A DNA stretch of 32,588 bases from Gryllotalpicola ginsengisoli DSM 22003 (GCF_000419445.1 NZ_AULK01000006.1:1-32588); one strand, 5' to 3'. Shown: positions 1-8,534, counted from the first letter of the stretch. A program made the numbers and translations. Notes: a model not told the origin generated them from the sequence alone.

Positions 1-27
1 GGCTCTTCGGACTTCAGGTGGGGGTGG
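1..27 (+). repeat. IS left terminal inverted repeat
   Basis: It is the reverse complement of 1463-1489 with three mismatches, at base 16 and at the two positions near the inner end. It lies beyond the 3' end of the transposase gene. Confidence 0.85.
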
Positions 28-1366
28 TGGGGTCGAGGCCGCCGGCGATGAGGAGCATTCTGAGTCGGTAGTTGTCGTAGTTGCGGAAGCCGCGGGCGAC
101 GCGGCGGGCGAGTTCGATGAGTCCGTTCACGGCCTCGGTGCCGCCGTTGGATGAGCGACCTGTGGTCCAGTAGGCCAGGAACGCGTCCCGCCAGCGGGTG
201 AGGGTCTTGCCGAGGCGGGCGATCTCGGGGATCGGGCAGGACGGGAACGAGTCGAGCACCTGCTCGGCGATCTTCTTGCCCTCGGCGAGGTCAGCGCGGC
301 GGTAAGCGTCGCGGAGCTTCTGGGCGCATTCGTAGGCGACCTCGACCTCGACGTGCTCCTCCCGCCCGGCGAACGCGTCGGCGAGGCGCTGAGTCTGTCG
401 GTCGGTGAGGTTCTCGCGTCCGGCGCGGAGGGTGTTGCGGATCCCGTAGAGCGGGTCGCCCCTGCGGCCACGGTGGCCGAGGGTGTCCTGCTGGACGCGG
501 CGACGGACCTCATCCACGGCCTGGGTGCCGAGCTTGACGACATGGAAAGCGTCGAGCACGGCGACCGCGTCGTCGAGCTCATCATCGAGGGCCTTCTTGT
601 ATCCGGCGAACGGGTCCAGCGTCGCGATCTGCACCTGGTCGCGGAACTGCTCGCCGCGTTCCTGCAGCCAGTCGGCGTAGGCCTTCGCGGAACGACCGGG
701 CACGAGGTCCAGCAGCCTGGCGCGGACGCGTCCGCTGGCGTCACGGGTCAGATCGACCATCCCGGTCAGTTCCTTCGGACCCCGCCCGCCGTCTTCGACC
801 GGCTTGGTCGAGACGTGGTGCCAGAGGTGCTCATCGACGCCAAGGGTGGTGACACCAGTGAAGCGGGACTCGTCCGCTGCGCGGCGCTCCAGCACCGGCT
901 TGACGTGCCGCCACACCGTTTTCCAGGACACCCCGAGCTGCCGGGCGATGCCTTGCACCGAGGCGTTCTCCCGCCGCATCTGAGCGACCGCCCACGAGAG
1001 GGCCCGGGCCGTGAGCTGCGCCCGCGAAGCAGCAACGGCAGTGTCCTGCTCGGTGAACGACTTCTGTGCGCACGCATCATCGACGCAACGCCACCGGCGC
1101 TTGCGCCATCGCACCCGCACCGGCCCTGCGCCCATCGGCGCGTCGATCAACACGAGCGTCTTACGGCCCCTGGACTCGGCGACCTGCCCGCATCGCGGGC
1201 ACCCCACCGACCCCGGCGGTGACTCGACATCGATGACGAGCACCCCATCGCCGCGGCGCTGCGCAGCGATGACGTGAAGCCCGCCGAGACCGACGAGCAC
1301 ATCACAACGATCACAGTAGACAACAGAAGATGGGCACGCGGCGGCGCACCCCGTAGCATCGGGCAC
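14..1366 (-). CDS. ISL3 family transposase
   Basis: This 450-residue DDE transposase would cut and rejoin the IS ends. An N-terminal zinc-finger region has paired cysteines (CPRCG near residue 56 and a second Cys pair around 93-99). A helix-turn-helix follows (GIARQLGVSWKTVWRHV, about residues 138-154). The catalytic core shows the first Asp in TLGVDEHLWHH, the second in ATLDPFAGYKKAL and the C-terminal Glu in SNGGTEAVNGL. Length and order fit ISL3. The GTG start at 1366 is the furthest upstream in frame and is only tentative. The frame is intact from end to end, so the copy is probably active or recent. The stop lies inside the left inverted repeat, which is common for compact IS elements. 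Confidence 0.92.
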   Translation of the reverse strand: MPDATGCAAACPSSVVYCDRCDVLVGLGGLHVIAAQRRGDGVLVIDVESPPGSVGCPRCGQVAESRGRKTLVLIDAPMGAGPVRVRWRKRRWRCVDDACAQKSFTEQDTAVAASRAQLTARALSWAVAQMRRENASVQGIARQLGVSWKTVWRHVKPVLERRAADESRFTGVTTLGVDEHLWHHVSTKPVEDGGRGPKELTGMVDLTRDASGRVRARLLDLVPGRSAKAYADWLQERGEQFRDQVQIATLDPFAGYKKALDDELDDAVAVLDAFHVVKLGTQAVDEVRRRVQQDTLGHRGRRGDPLYGIRNTLRAGRENLTDRQTQRLADAFAGREEHVEVEVAYECAQKLRDAYRRADLAEGKKIAEQVLDSFPSCPIPEIARLGKTLTRWRDAFLAYWTTGRSSNGGTEAVNGLIELARRVARGFRNYDNYRLRMLLIAGGLDPTTPT

Positions 1367-1462
1367 GGGTCGAGGACTCCCGGGGAAGGGTTGCTTGGTC
1401 GCTACCGATCCTCGGGCCCTCGACCCGCCTCACACCACTACGCCACGGCCCGGCACAACCCC

Positions 1463-1489
1463 CAGCCCCCACCCGAAGTCCGAAGAGCC
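1463..1489 (-). repeat. IS right terminal inverted repeat
   Basis: It pairs with bases 1-27 (24 of 27) and lies upstream of the transposase start. It marks the junction with host DNA at 1489/1490. Confidence 0.85.
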
Positions 1490-1520
1490 AGTAAACGCCC
1501 CTGCATACCCGGAAATACTG

Positions 1521-1534
1521 CCCCGCATTCGGGG
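1521..1534. terminator. Small hairpin between IS and wall-protein gene
   Basis: CCCCG-catt-CGGGG lies 29 bases past the stop of the wall-protein gene that ends at 1564. It is a weak terminator candidate with a short stem and no T-run. The rest of 1490-1563 shows nothing else. Confidence 0.25.
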
Positions 1535-1563
1535 TACAACGGGCGGCGCGGAGAAAGGCCTGG

Positions 1564-2169
1564 TCAGCGGGTGCGGCGCCGGCGCACGGTACTCGTCACG
1601 ACGGCCGCGATACCGAGTACGACGATGATTCCGGCGACCCAGACGATCCACCATTGGATGGTCGAGCCGGTGCTCGCGAGGGCCGTTCCGGCGATGGTGA
1701 TGTAGCCCGAGGCGCTGGCGCCGCCGGGAGTGCTGATCGAGAGGTTGTACACGCCCGAGGCATCCGATGGGAACACGAGCGTGAAGTGCAGGGTGCCCGA
1801 CGACGAGGTCTGACCGAGGTCGAGCGTGGTGGCCGCGGCGGCGAAGGCGCCGACCGTGGGCAGCGAGCCGGTGCCGGAGATGATGCCGCTGGCCTCTTCG
1901 TTCGGGTCGAGCCCGGTGACGGTGAAGTCGTTCGACCCGGGCGAGGCTGTGAAGGCGAAGGTGCCGGTGGTCGCGGGCGGATACGTCGTGGCGGCGTTCG
2001 CAGCCGCGGGGGCTGCGACGAGCAGGCCGGCCGCGAGCAGGAAGGCGACGGCCGCCTTGCGCAGCACAGACTTGCGCAGCACAGAAAGGCGCAAGACAGA
2101 CGCAGGCAATACGGATGCACGCACCCCAGGCCCAAGCAACCCAGCCGTGCGCAACCGAGAAGTGTTCAC
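1564..2169 (-). CDS. Secreted protein with LAXTG-type sorting signal
   Basis: The 201-residue product has an N-terminal hydrophobic signal (about residues 39-59, cleavage likely near the ANA-ATT junction). A Thr/Ser/Gly-rich extracellular region of about 100 residues follows. The C-terminus has LASTG (164-168), a membrane segment (about 171-193) and an RRRR tail. That order is a cell-wall sorting signal. LAxTG pentapeptides are generally processed by class E sortases of Actinobacteria. I chose GTG at 2169 (GGGGG five bases upstream) over a start 18 codons earlier, because the earlier residues are arginine-rich and precede a normal signal peptide. The middle region was not recognised. It lies next to the polysaccharide locus, which suggests a surface role. 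No sortase gene is in the window. Confidence 0.75.
   Translation of the reverse strand: MNTSRLRTAGLLGPGVRASVLPASVLRLSVLRKSVLRKAAVAFLLAAGLLVAAPAAANAATTYPPATTGTFAFTASPGSNDFTVTGLDPNEEASGIISGTGSLPTVGAFAAAATTLDLGQTSSSGTLHFTLVFPSDASGVYNLSISTPGGASASGYITIAGTALASTGSTIQWWIVWVAGIIVVLGIAAVVTSTVRRRRTR
2056..2100 (-). repeat. Tandem 15-base repeat in signal-peptide coding region
   Basis: Two identical copies of CTTGCGCAGCACAGA (2056-2070 and 2071-2085) are followed by a diverged copy (2086-2100). They encode repeated VLRKS-like pentapeptides in front of the hydrophobic core of the signal peptide. The unit length is a multiple of three, so copy number can change without a frameshift. Confidence 0.8.
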
Positions 2170-2250
2170 GCGATCCCCCGCACCGATTCGGGCCCTGCGG
2201 CCCATTCGGGCCATCCGGCCCACCCGACCGATCCGATCGATCTGGTCACC

Positions 2251-4089
2251 TTACTGTAAGGCATCGTTGCAGCTGACCGTCAGGGTCCCCGTTTTGGGCG
2301 TGTGCACCTGCGGGGTGATCACGGCCTGCATCGCGGCCCTCGCCTTGGAGTCGGAGGTGAAGGCGAGCTTCATCGTCGAACTCTTCCCGGGCTTCAGGTC
2401 GACGCCCCACTGTGCGGCGGTGTATCCGTCGTCGACGACGCTCTTGACCCCGCTGTTCTTGCCGTCCTTGTGCACGGCGGCGACGGTGAAGCCGGGCGGG
2501 GCGTACACGGTGGCGATGGTGCGCGCGGTGCCCGGGGGCACGCCGTAGGCTCCGCCGCCGGTCACGTACTCGGGAAGCGAAGTGGCGGCATCCGTTGGCG
2601 CGGTGTTGGTGATGGTGACGGTCAGCACGTAGACGGGGCCGGTGCGCGTGCAGGCGGGCGAGACGCCGACCTCGACCTTGCTGGTGAGGTAGTAGTCCAT
2701 CTTCGAGCCGGTGCCGTCGGCGAGGTAGACGCCGAAGCTCTTCACCGAGTCGGTCTGCGCGGGCAGCCCGCCTGCGAGCGTGGTCTCGGCGAGCGACTTC
2801 TCCTCGGAGGCGTGCGAGCTCCACACGTTGAGCCGCCGCTCCGAGCCGATGCGCACGAACTGCTCGAGCATCGTCGTGGGGTCGTACGACCCGGCGGTGA
2901 GCTTGGCGAACACGGCTGCCGAGGCGGCCTGGAAGAACAAATCCTGCTGAGTCGGGTCGGGGTACTTCGCGTAGACGTCGCTGAGCAGCGTCTTCACCGT
3001 GTTGTCGGCGGTCAGCTGCGTCTGCGCCGGCGTGCCGGCCGCGACCGTCACCGGCCCGGTGGCCTTGAGCAGGTAGCTGAGCGCGACGGGGTCGAGCGAG
3101 ATCACGCCGTCGACGCTCTGCCCGAAGCGCTGCTTCCACATCGCCACGGCGAGCTTCGCCGACTGGTCGAAGTGCGGCGTCAGCGTGACGTCTTGCATGT
3201 AGGTGCCGGTGATCTTGCCGTAGAGCTGCTGCGTCGCCTTGTCGAGGGTGGCGGCAGGCTTCGCCAGCTCGCCGAAGCTGCTGCCGGCGACCTGGTTGTC
3301 GAGGGTGATCTTGCCGTCGCTCACCGTCACGTGCGCGACGGAGCCGGGGATGCCGCCGGTGGCGCGCAGCTCTGCGTTGTTGAGGAACAGCAGCAGGTAA
3401 GTGCGGGTGCCGCTGTGCCCGAGCATGCTCGGCAGCAGCGCGGTCGCCCGGTCGGCCGCGTCGGTGAAGCCGGCGATCTGGGTCAGCTTGCTGCGGTAGT
3501 CGGCGATGGGAGAGGCGAGCGGGCCGACGAGCTGCGAGGTGTCGATTTTTTCAACGGATGCCGCAGCAGCGGTGACCGCGCGATCGGCGGCCACCACGGA
3601 GGGGCGCGCTTTCACGAGAGGCGCGAGCGGCAGAGCGCCGTTCACGGGCTTGAACGAGTCGGGGGTGAGGGCGTGCGCGGCCTTCACGAGTGGAGGCAGT
3701 GCGTCGTCGGCGATCCGGGCGGCGCTGGCGCTGACGTCTCCGACGGCGGAGAGGTTGGGGCCGAGGCCAGGGATGCGCTCGGCAAGCCACCACACCGGGT
3801 CGGAGGTCAGGCTGTGCGCGCGGTCGGCGTGCTTCGCCAGCGCGCTCGCCTGCTGCTGCGCGGCGGAGTCGTCACCCTTCAGCAGCGCGTCCTGGATGCG
3901 GTTCGCGACCGGCAGCGCCTGCTTCAGCTCATTGGCGGCGAGCGCCCCGCGCACGCCCACCCAGACCGCGGCGGCGACGAGCACCAGCAGCACCACGCCG
4001 CCGATGATCCAGCCGACTCTGCTGCGCCGCTTGGGCCGTCGGGAACGGCGGGGCGCGTCGGCTGCGAGGTCGGTCGACATGTGGCCCAT
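2251..4089 (-). CDS. DUF4012 domain membrane-anchored protein
   Basis: This 612-residue protein has a short basic cytoplasmic N-terminus (RRSRRPKRRSR), one membrane helix at about residues 26-50 and a large extracytoplasmic part. The segment LLLFLNNAELRATGGIPGS with the surrounding pattern is typical of DUF4012, a family often found beside actinobacterial capsule and exopolysaccharide genes. Its biochemical function is not established. A role in surface polysaccharide assembly or attachment is only inferred from context. ATG at 4089 and ATG at 4080 (MSTDLAAD) are both possible starts, and neither has a clear Shine-Dalgarno sequence. It reads away from the flippase gene across a 191-base gap and towards the LAXTG protein, whose start is 81 bases downstream. 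Confidence 0.82.
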   Translation of the reverse strand: MGHMSTDLAADAPRRSRRPKRRSRVGWIIGGVVLLVLVAAAVWVGVRGALAANELKQALPVANRIQDALLKGDDSAAQQQASALAKHADRAHSLTSDPVWWLAERIPGLGPNLSAVGDVSASAARIADDALPPLVKAAHALTPDSFKPVNGALPLAPLVKARPSVVAADRAVTAAAASVEKIDTSQLVGPLASPIADYRSKLTQIAGFTDAADRATALLPSMLGHSGTRTYLLLFLNNAELRATGGIPGSVAHVTVSDGKITLDNQVAGSSFGELAKPAATLDKATQQLYGKITGTYMQDVTLTPHFDQSAKLAVAMWKQRFGQSVDGVISLDPVALSYLLKATGPVTVAAGTPAQTQLTADNTVKTLLSDVYAKYPDPTQQDLFFQAASAAVFAKLTAGSYDPTTMLEQFVRIGSERRLNVWSSHASEEKSLAETTLAGGLPAQTDSVKSFGVYLADGTGSKMDYYLTSKVEVGVSPACTRTGPVYVLTVTITNTAPTDAATSLPEYVTGGGAYGVPPGTARTIATVYAPPGFTVAAVHKDGKNSGVKSVVDDGYTAAQWGVDLKPGKSSTMKLAFTSDSKARAAMQAVITPQVHTPKTGTLTVSCNDALQ

Positions 4090-4170
4090 CTAATCAGAGC
4101 GAACATTCGCGATGAGCTCAGCGCGAGAAGGCGAACGGCCGGTGGCTCCTGCCTCAATCGAGACGTGAGC

Positions 4171-4196
4171 CCGGAAGGGCGGCCTAGCCCTTTCGG
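4171..4196 (+). promoter_or_regulatory. Hairpin in leader upstream of flippase gene
   Basis: CCGGAAGGGC and GCCCTTTCGG form a 10-bp stem with one G-T pair and a six-base loop, about 85 bases upstream of the flippase start in the divergent gap 4090-4280. No T-run follows. It may be a leader structure or protein site. No promoter could be placed with confidence in this gap. Confidence 0.35.
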
Positions 4197-4280
4197 TTAC
4201 GTCCTGTACCGTTGTCCGCGATCGTCCGCGCCCCTCGCTCGAAGACAAGAGCCCGCAAACCAAGAGGTTAGGAACTTGAC

Positions 4281-5549
4281 ATGATCTCTGGCGCCCGCCG
4301 GATCCTGGTGCGCCTCGTGGGGTTCTTCGCGATCCCTGCCCTCACGGTGTTGAGTCCGATCCTCGTTTTACCAGCTATCACCGGCATCCTCGGCCCGACA
4401 GCTTGGGCGTCAGTTGCGGTAAGCCAGTCACTAGGCAGTGCAGCCGGAGTCGTCGTCGAACTCGGCTGGGGACTCAACGGGCCCCAGAGAGTCGCGCGGG
4501 CACGAACAAGCGACGCGCGGGCGCGAATTTACTGCTTGGCCCTTTCGACAATGGGCATCACGGCGGCAGTCATCTCGGTGCCACTGTGTGTGGCGGTAAA
4601 TGCGCTTGTACATGGAATTGGCGCCAACGGGTACCTGATCGCGATTGCAACCGCCCTGGGGCCGATGGGGCCTATTTGGTACTTCGTCGGCTCAGGACAG
4701 CCCCGCTTGATTTTGCTGCTCGACACCATTCCAACCCTCTGTTTCACACTGGCGGCGGCAGCGTGCATTGGGCTTTTCCACCTCCCCCTAATCACATACT
4801 CACTCGGGCTGCTACTCGCGGCGGTAGTGCCGATATGGTTGGCGTGGAGCGCCGTGGGCGGCAGTCTGACTTATCTTCGGCGGATGACTGCAAGGCGATT
4901 AGCAAGAGTTCTATTCGCACAGGCAACAGCGCTACAGGCCCGCGTGGCGAGCGCAATTTACATTGCGCTTCCAATCACACTCGTTGGAGCCGCCATGCCG
5001 TCGGCCGTCGTAGAGTTCTCCGCCGCCGAACGCGTTGAAAGGCTATATCTCACCTTTCTACAGGCCTTCCCTAACGCCATGCAGTCGTGGGTCGGCGGCG
5101 CGCCTCCTGACAGGCGTCGCCATCGCGTATTGGTAGGCGTTCTCGGAAACGCGGCATTTGGGCTCGTTGCGGGAACAGTCCTCATCTTGATGGGTCCGCT
5201 CGTAATACGCATTCTATTTGCCGATGCAATCCATGTTTCAATGATTGTGTTGATCGCGTCAGGCACCGTCGTTGCCATTACGTGCACCTCTCGTGCTACG
5301 GGCGGTCTTGGCCTAGTGGCTTACAGGAGTGTTGGCACCCTCAGAAGTAGCGCCATTGCCGGCGCGATCATCGGCTTGCCTGCGATCGCAATCGGTGCGC
5401 GCCTGCTTGGTGTTCTGGGTGGCATGCTCGGCGAGATTGTGGCGGAGGCGACGGTGCTTATGATGCAGTTGCTGTCACTAGCCCGAATTGCGCGAGGTCG
5501 GTCTGGGAAACCGCAAGAGATCGTGCCGTCCGCGCTGACTGGCGAGTAA
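4281..5549 (+). CDS. Oligosaccharide flippase (Wzx-like, MOP superfamily)
   Basis: This 422-residue polytopic protein has about 10-12 hydrophobic segments along its whole length, separated by short basic loops. The layout is that of polysaccharide flippases, which move the undecaprenyl-linked repeat unit across the membrane. The N-terminal part (LVGFFAIPALTVLSPILVLP, then a Gly/Trp-containing loop) resembles the first helices of the family. Sequence alone does not prove the substrate. The start ATG at 4281 has AGGA seven bases upstream. It is followed after 83 bases by a glycosyltransferase on the same strand. The polymerase lies nearby in the opposite orientation. Codon choice is less GC-biased than in the flanking housekeeping genes. 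Confidence 0.8.
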   Translation: MISGARRILVRLVGFFAIPALTVLSPILVLPAITGILGPTAWASVAVSQSLGSAAGVVVELGWGLNGPQRVARARTSDARARIYCLALSTMGITAAVISVPLCVAVNALVHGIGANGYLIAIATALGPMGPIWYFVGSGQPRLILLLDTIPTLCFTLAAAACIGLFHLPLITYSLGLLLAAVVPIWLAWSAVGGSLTYLRRMTARRLARVLFAQATALQARVASAIYIALPITLVGAAMPSAVVEFSAAERVERLYLTFLQAFPNAMQSWVGGAPPDRRRHRVLVGVLGNAAFGLVAGTVLILMGPLVIRILFADAIHVSMIVLIASGTVVAITCTSRATGGLGLVAYRSVGTLRSSAIAGAIIGLPAIAIGARLLGVLGGMLGEIVAEATVLMMQLLSLARIARGRSGKPQEIVPSALTGE

Positions 5550-5632
5550 CTACCCATCGTTGAGGGAATTGTGCCGCCAGCTAAGTCGAACTGCATTCAC
5601 TGGGTTCGCCCACCCGAGCAGGATATTGACGA

Positions 5633-6691
5633 ATGAGAATCACCCTCCTGACCCCGCACTTCGCCTCAAATTCGCTCGGCCGCACATACTGCCTTTGGCT
5701 GCTCGCGAAGTCGCTCGGGTGGTCAACGAGCATCGTCTCTACGGATCGTCGCCCGATCTGGAAGCCGCTGGCGGGGTCGGCATTCGCCGAAGAGTGCTCT
5801 GTCATCGACGCCCACGACATGCACCGAGTCGCGGACGCCTCGGACCTAATTGTGTCCGTGAAGCCGGTACCAGAGTCGACGGGTCTAGCCCTCCGCGCGG
5901 TTGGCTCAACTGGCACGCCGCTCCTTCTCGACATCGACGATCCCGACTTGGAAGCGGCCCTCGGGTGGCGCTGGACCCCACGTCGCATCGGTAAAGAGGT
6001 GCTAAAGCCAAGGCTGTTGCACGAGCTTCGGACTATTCGTAATGCCGCCCGCCGGCTCCCCGTGATTGCGAGTAACCCTTATCTTGCGGCACCTTATGGC
6101 GCCCGAGTTATCCCGCACGTCCGACATGATCCAGGCGCTGGCTCCCCACACACAAGGACGGCGCCTGTGATCGCGTTCGTTGGAACAATAAATCCCCATA
6201 AAGGGATAGACGTACTCCGCAAAGCCTTCGCAATGCTCGACCTGACCGACAGAACCACTCTGATTGTCACTGACGCTGCGCCCCCGGACGCGGCACAGGG
6301 AGAGCGCTGGATAGGACCTACCAGCCTCGAGGAGGGAGTTGCGTTAGCCGGCAGAAGCGATATCGTACCGATCCCCAGCTTACCTCTGCCGTATTCGGCA
6401 GGTCAGTTGCCAGTCAAACTGATCGACGCCATGATGTTGGGCCGCGCGGTCGTTGCTAGCCGAATCCCGCCGCTCGAGTGGGCGCTAGGAGAGAGCGGCT
6501 ATCTAGTTGCACCTGGAGACGTAGATGAGTTGGCCGCGGCTCTCAATGCGTTACGAGACCCTGTAATGCGTGATTCTCTCGGCCAATTGGCTCGTGAGCG
6601 CGCCCTTCACCGCTTTACTGTAGACGCGCAAGCGGGTAATTTCGAGAACGCATGCCGATCTGCCTTGGCTTGGGGCACTTCACGCCGTTGA
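5633..6691 (+). CDS. GT-B fold glycosyltransferase (GT4-like)
   Basis: The 352-residue product has a Rossmann-like start (MRITLLTPHFASNSLGR). A C-terminal nucleotide-sugar domain begins at AFVGTINPHKGIDVL (about residue 181) and ends with the acceptor/donor segment LPVKLIDAMMLGRAVVAS and the GYLVAPGDVDELA motif. These are hallmarks of GT4 retaining enzymes. It probably adds one sugar to the lipid-linked repeat unit at the cytoplasmic face. The donor sugar cannot be read from sequence. ATG at 5633 has AGGA nine bases upstream. ATA, AAA and GTA codons (for example around 6187-6210) mark it as less GC-biased than most of the window. Confidence 0.8.
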   Translation: MRITLLTPHFASNSLGRTYCLWLLAKSLGWSTSIVSTDRRPIWKPLAGSAFAEECSVIDAHDMHRVADASDLIVSVKPVPESTGLALRAVGSTGTPLLLDIDDPDLEAALGWRWTPRRIGKEVLKPRLLHELRTIRNAARRLPVIASNPYLAAPYGARVIPHVRHDPGAGSPHTRTAPVIAFVGTINPHKGIDVLRKAFAMLDLTDRTTLIVTDAAPPDAAQGERWIGPTSLEEGVALAGRSDIVPIPSLPLPYSAGQLPVKLIDAMMLGRAVVASRIPPLEWALGESGYLVAPGDVDELAAALNALRDPVMRDSLGQLARERALHRFTVDAQAGNFENACRSALAWGTSRR

Positions 6692-6788
6692 AAATTCAAT
6701 CGCTGACTTCGCTCTCGGCACTCATTACTTAGCGCGGGCACGTGCCGTTCTGAGCCGCAAATACAAGACAAATGCCGAGCAAGGTCGT

Positions 6789-6811
6789 CGGCGAAGTCGA
6801 CTTAGTCGCCG
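6789..6811. terminator. Hairpin between convergent genes
   Basis: CGGCGA (6789-6794) and TCGCCG (6806-6811) pair around an inner AGTCGACT palindrome. It lies in the 149-base gap between the convergent glycosyltransferase and polymerase genes, where a bidirectional terminator is expected. There is no T-run. Confidence 0.4.
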
Positions 6812-6840
6812 CTGTGAGATCGATAGGTGTGTAGGCCCCG

Positions 6841-8190
6841 TTAGCGGGTTTGATCCGTTGGCAGGGTTGTGACACTTCGGCGACTCCTGACCCGCTTTGG
6901 TTCCGCCAATCCCTCGCTCCTTGATCGCGCCCATAAACTCGACACGAACCACGCGCAGAGAACGGACAGCAAAAGGAACCAAAAGATCCCCTGACGAAAG
7001 AGCTCGATTCGCCACGTTTCTGCGATTGCATACACGACTACCGCTCCACCCGAAGCTACGACCGACTGGTAGCGGCTGAACACGCCACACACAAGGCCCG
7101 CAAAGAATAGGATCAGGAGAACGAACACCAGCCCCCACCAGCCGACACTGCCGAAAACATCGGCGAAGGCTGAATTCGTCGTCAAGTTGCTCGCTACGTC
7201 AACGTGGATGCGATATACAGGTGCAGGCAGTGCGCTGTCTGGGATCAACATGGTTGGGAGCACCCGTTCTAGCCCCAAGATGGGGTCAGTAGGGACCAAG
7301 AGTGTTCGACTCGAGATGCCCTGGGCCACCCCGACAGTCGCTTGCGCCGGTGCCCCGAGATACGCAGCAATCTGATAAAAGTTCATTTGCAATGGATTGG
7401 TTACGCCTCGATCGCCGTACCAGAGCGCATTACGCGAGTAGTTGGTAACGGTAAGCACCGCAAACGCGCCTGCGGCGGCGACGACCAACCACAGCCGACG
7501 AATCCGACGCGAAGCGGGGGCGTGAGCCAACATAAATATTGTGGCTACCACCACCATAAGCACGATAATTCGACCCGAAATCAACGCACTGACTGCCGCA
7601 AGCGCGCCGTTCAATAGCACTGCGCGGAACGAGCCCTCGCGTCGTAGCCAGCGCCAGATCGAGACAGGGGCCGATATTCCCGGCGTGTACTTGAGGCTAA
7701 GTATTCCCGCTGTACCTTCCCCGATGACGCTACTTCGGACATCGTTGCCATGCCCGGTCTGAAGCTGCGAGAGAACGCTAGGATCGCGCCCGATAATCAC
7801 CAGAACCGCGCCGATTCCGATGACCGAGAGCAGCGTCAGCGTTGCCGCAAATGCCGCGCCGAAGCGAGGCTCTCGGGTCAATGCGAGACTCTCCGGTTCT
7901 GGGTTGCGTAACCGGCCGATACTGTAACCGAAAGACACCAGCGAGGTCGCAAGAGCGTAAAACACCACAATCAAAGTCCAGGCGGTTATGTCCCCATGTG
8001 CCCGCTGCGCGAAACCCCGTAGATCCTCAGATGTTCCAGGAACCGCCCACACAGAGAAACTTAGGATGACGGGCCCAACTAGATAAGTTGCGGGATGCCT
8101 CAACAAGGAAACGATACGCGCTCCAGGGCCAACTCTCGCTGGGGCCTGAGAAGCCGTGTCATGGCGCCCACTTCTATCCTCAACTGTCAA
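6841..8190 (-). CDS. Polysaccharide repeat-unit polymerase (Wzy-like)
   Basis: This 449-residue membrane protein has roughly 10-12 hydrophobic segments and a large extracytoplasmic loop between about residues 265 and 345 (NYSRNALWYGDRG ... SNLTTNSAFADVFGSVGWWG). The loop with its conserved-looking TTNSAFADVFGSVGWWG block is typical of O-antigen/oligosaccharide polymerases that join repeat units outside the membrane. The start used is TTG at 8190 with AGAGG upstream. This makes a TTGA overlap with the small open frame before it, as seen again at 9608-9611. A GTG at codon 3 is the alternative. Wzy proteins diverge quickly, so the call rests on topology, loop and neighbours. Confidence 0.78.
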   Translation of the reverse strand: MTVEDRSGRHDTASQAPARVGPGARIVSLLRHPATYLVGPVILSFSVWAVPGTSEDLRGFAQRAHGDITAWTLIVVFYALATSLVSFGYSIGRLRNPEPESLALTREPRFGAAFAATLTLLSVIGIGAVLVIIGRDPSVLSQLQTGHGNDVRSSVIGEGTAGILSLKYTPGISAPVSIWRWLRREGSFRAVLLNGALAAVSALISGRIIVLMVVVATIFMLAHAPASRRIRRLWLVVAAAGAFAVLTVTNYSRNALWYGDRGVTNPLQMNFYQIAAYLGAPAQATVGVAQGISSRTLLVPTDPILGLERVLPTMLIPDSALPAPVYRIHVDVASNLTTNSAFADVFGSVGWWGLVFVLLILFFAGLVCGVFSRYQSVVASGGAVVVYAIAETWRIELFRQGIFWFLLLSVLCAWFVSSLWARSRSEGLAEPKRVRSRRSVTTLPTDQTR

Positions 8191-8531
8191 GGCGTGACCT
8201 CTGGGTTCGGGAGTACAAGGTTGACGATGCCGCCTCCGGCGCGTGACTTGGCGTCCAACATCCTCGGGGGTACAGAAAGGACGACCGATCGGCAGCCCTT
8301 GGCCGTTGAGCCATGAAATTCAAGGCCGGGCCGCCGGCCTGATCGGAGGCCGCCCAACCGCGCTTTCTCCGGCGCTAGTGTTCGGACCTCGCCAGCCGGC
8401 ACAAAAGTCGCGGTCCGCTTAATTCCTCCGTTGACTACCGCTGGCCCTTCCAGTCGCAATCTTGCATCCCCCTCCCCGGCATCATGACTTCTTCGGTTTG
8501 GCCCGACTGCCGCTGAGATTGGAACCTGCAT
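8187..8531 (-). CDS. Possible small hypothetical protein bridging two genes
   Basis: This 114-residue open frame fills the only large gap (344 bases) in the minus-strand polysaccharide operon. Its ATG comes three bases after the TAG stop of the glycosyltransferase at 8535. Its TGA overlaps the TTG start of the polymerase (TTGA). That fit on both sides is what an operon gene would show. Against it: no recognised domain, no signal or membrane segment, an Arg/Gly/Pro-rich composition and mixed codon use. It could instead be decayed sequence or a leader of the polymerase. I do not recognise it. Confidence 0.4.
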   Translation of the reverse strand: MQVPISAAVGPNRRSHDAGEGDARLRLEGPAVVNGGIKRTATFVPAGEVRTLAPEKARLGGLRSGRRPGLEFHGSTAKGCRSVVLSVPPRMLDAKSRAGGGIVNLVLPNPEVTP

Positions 8532-8534
8532 GGT

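Larger units (their letters stand above)
1..1489 (-). mobile_element. ISL3-family insertion sequence, complete
   Basis: One transposase gene lies between terminal inverted repeats at 1-27 and 1463-1489, which match at 24 of 27 positions. The outermost 15 bases (GGCTCTTCGGACTTC and its complement) match perfectly. The size, single long transposase and GGCTCTTC-type ends fit ISL3. The left end is base 1 of the window, so a target-site duplication (about 8 bp in this family) cannot be tested. The bases following the right end are AGTAAACG. Confidence 0.9.

Noticed and set aside
1490-1497. AGTAAACG as target-site duplication of the IS
   Set aside because: The other side of the IS is outside the window, so no duplication can be shown.
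2302-4284. 660-codon open frame antisense to the DUF4012 gene
   Set aside because: It is very Arg/Gly/Val-rich with no domain. The opposite strand has a clear DUF4012 protein. This is a usual effect of high GC.
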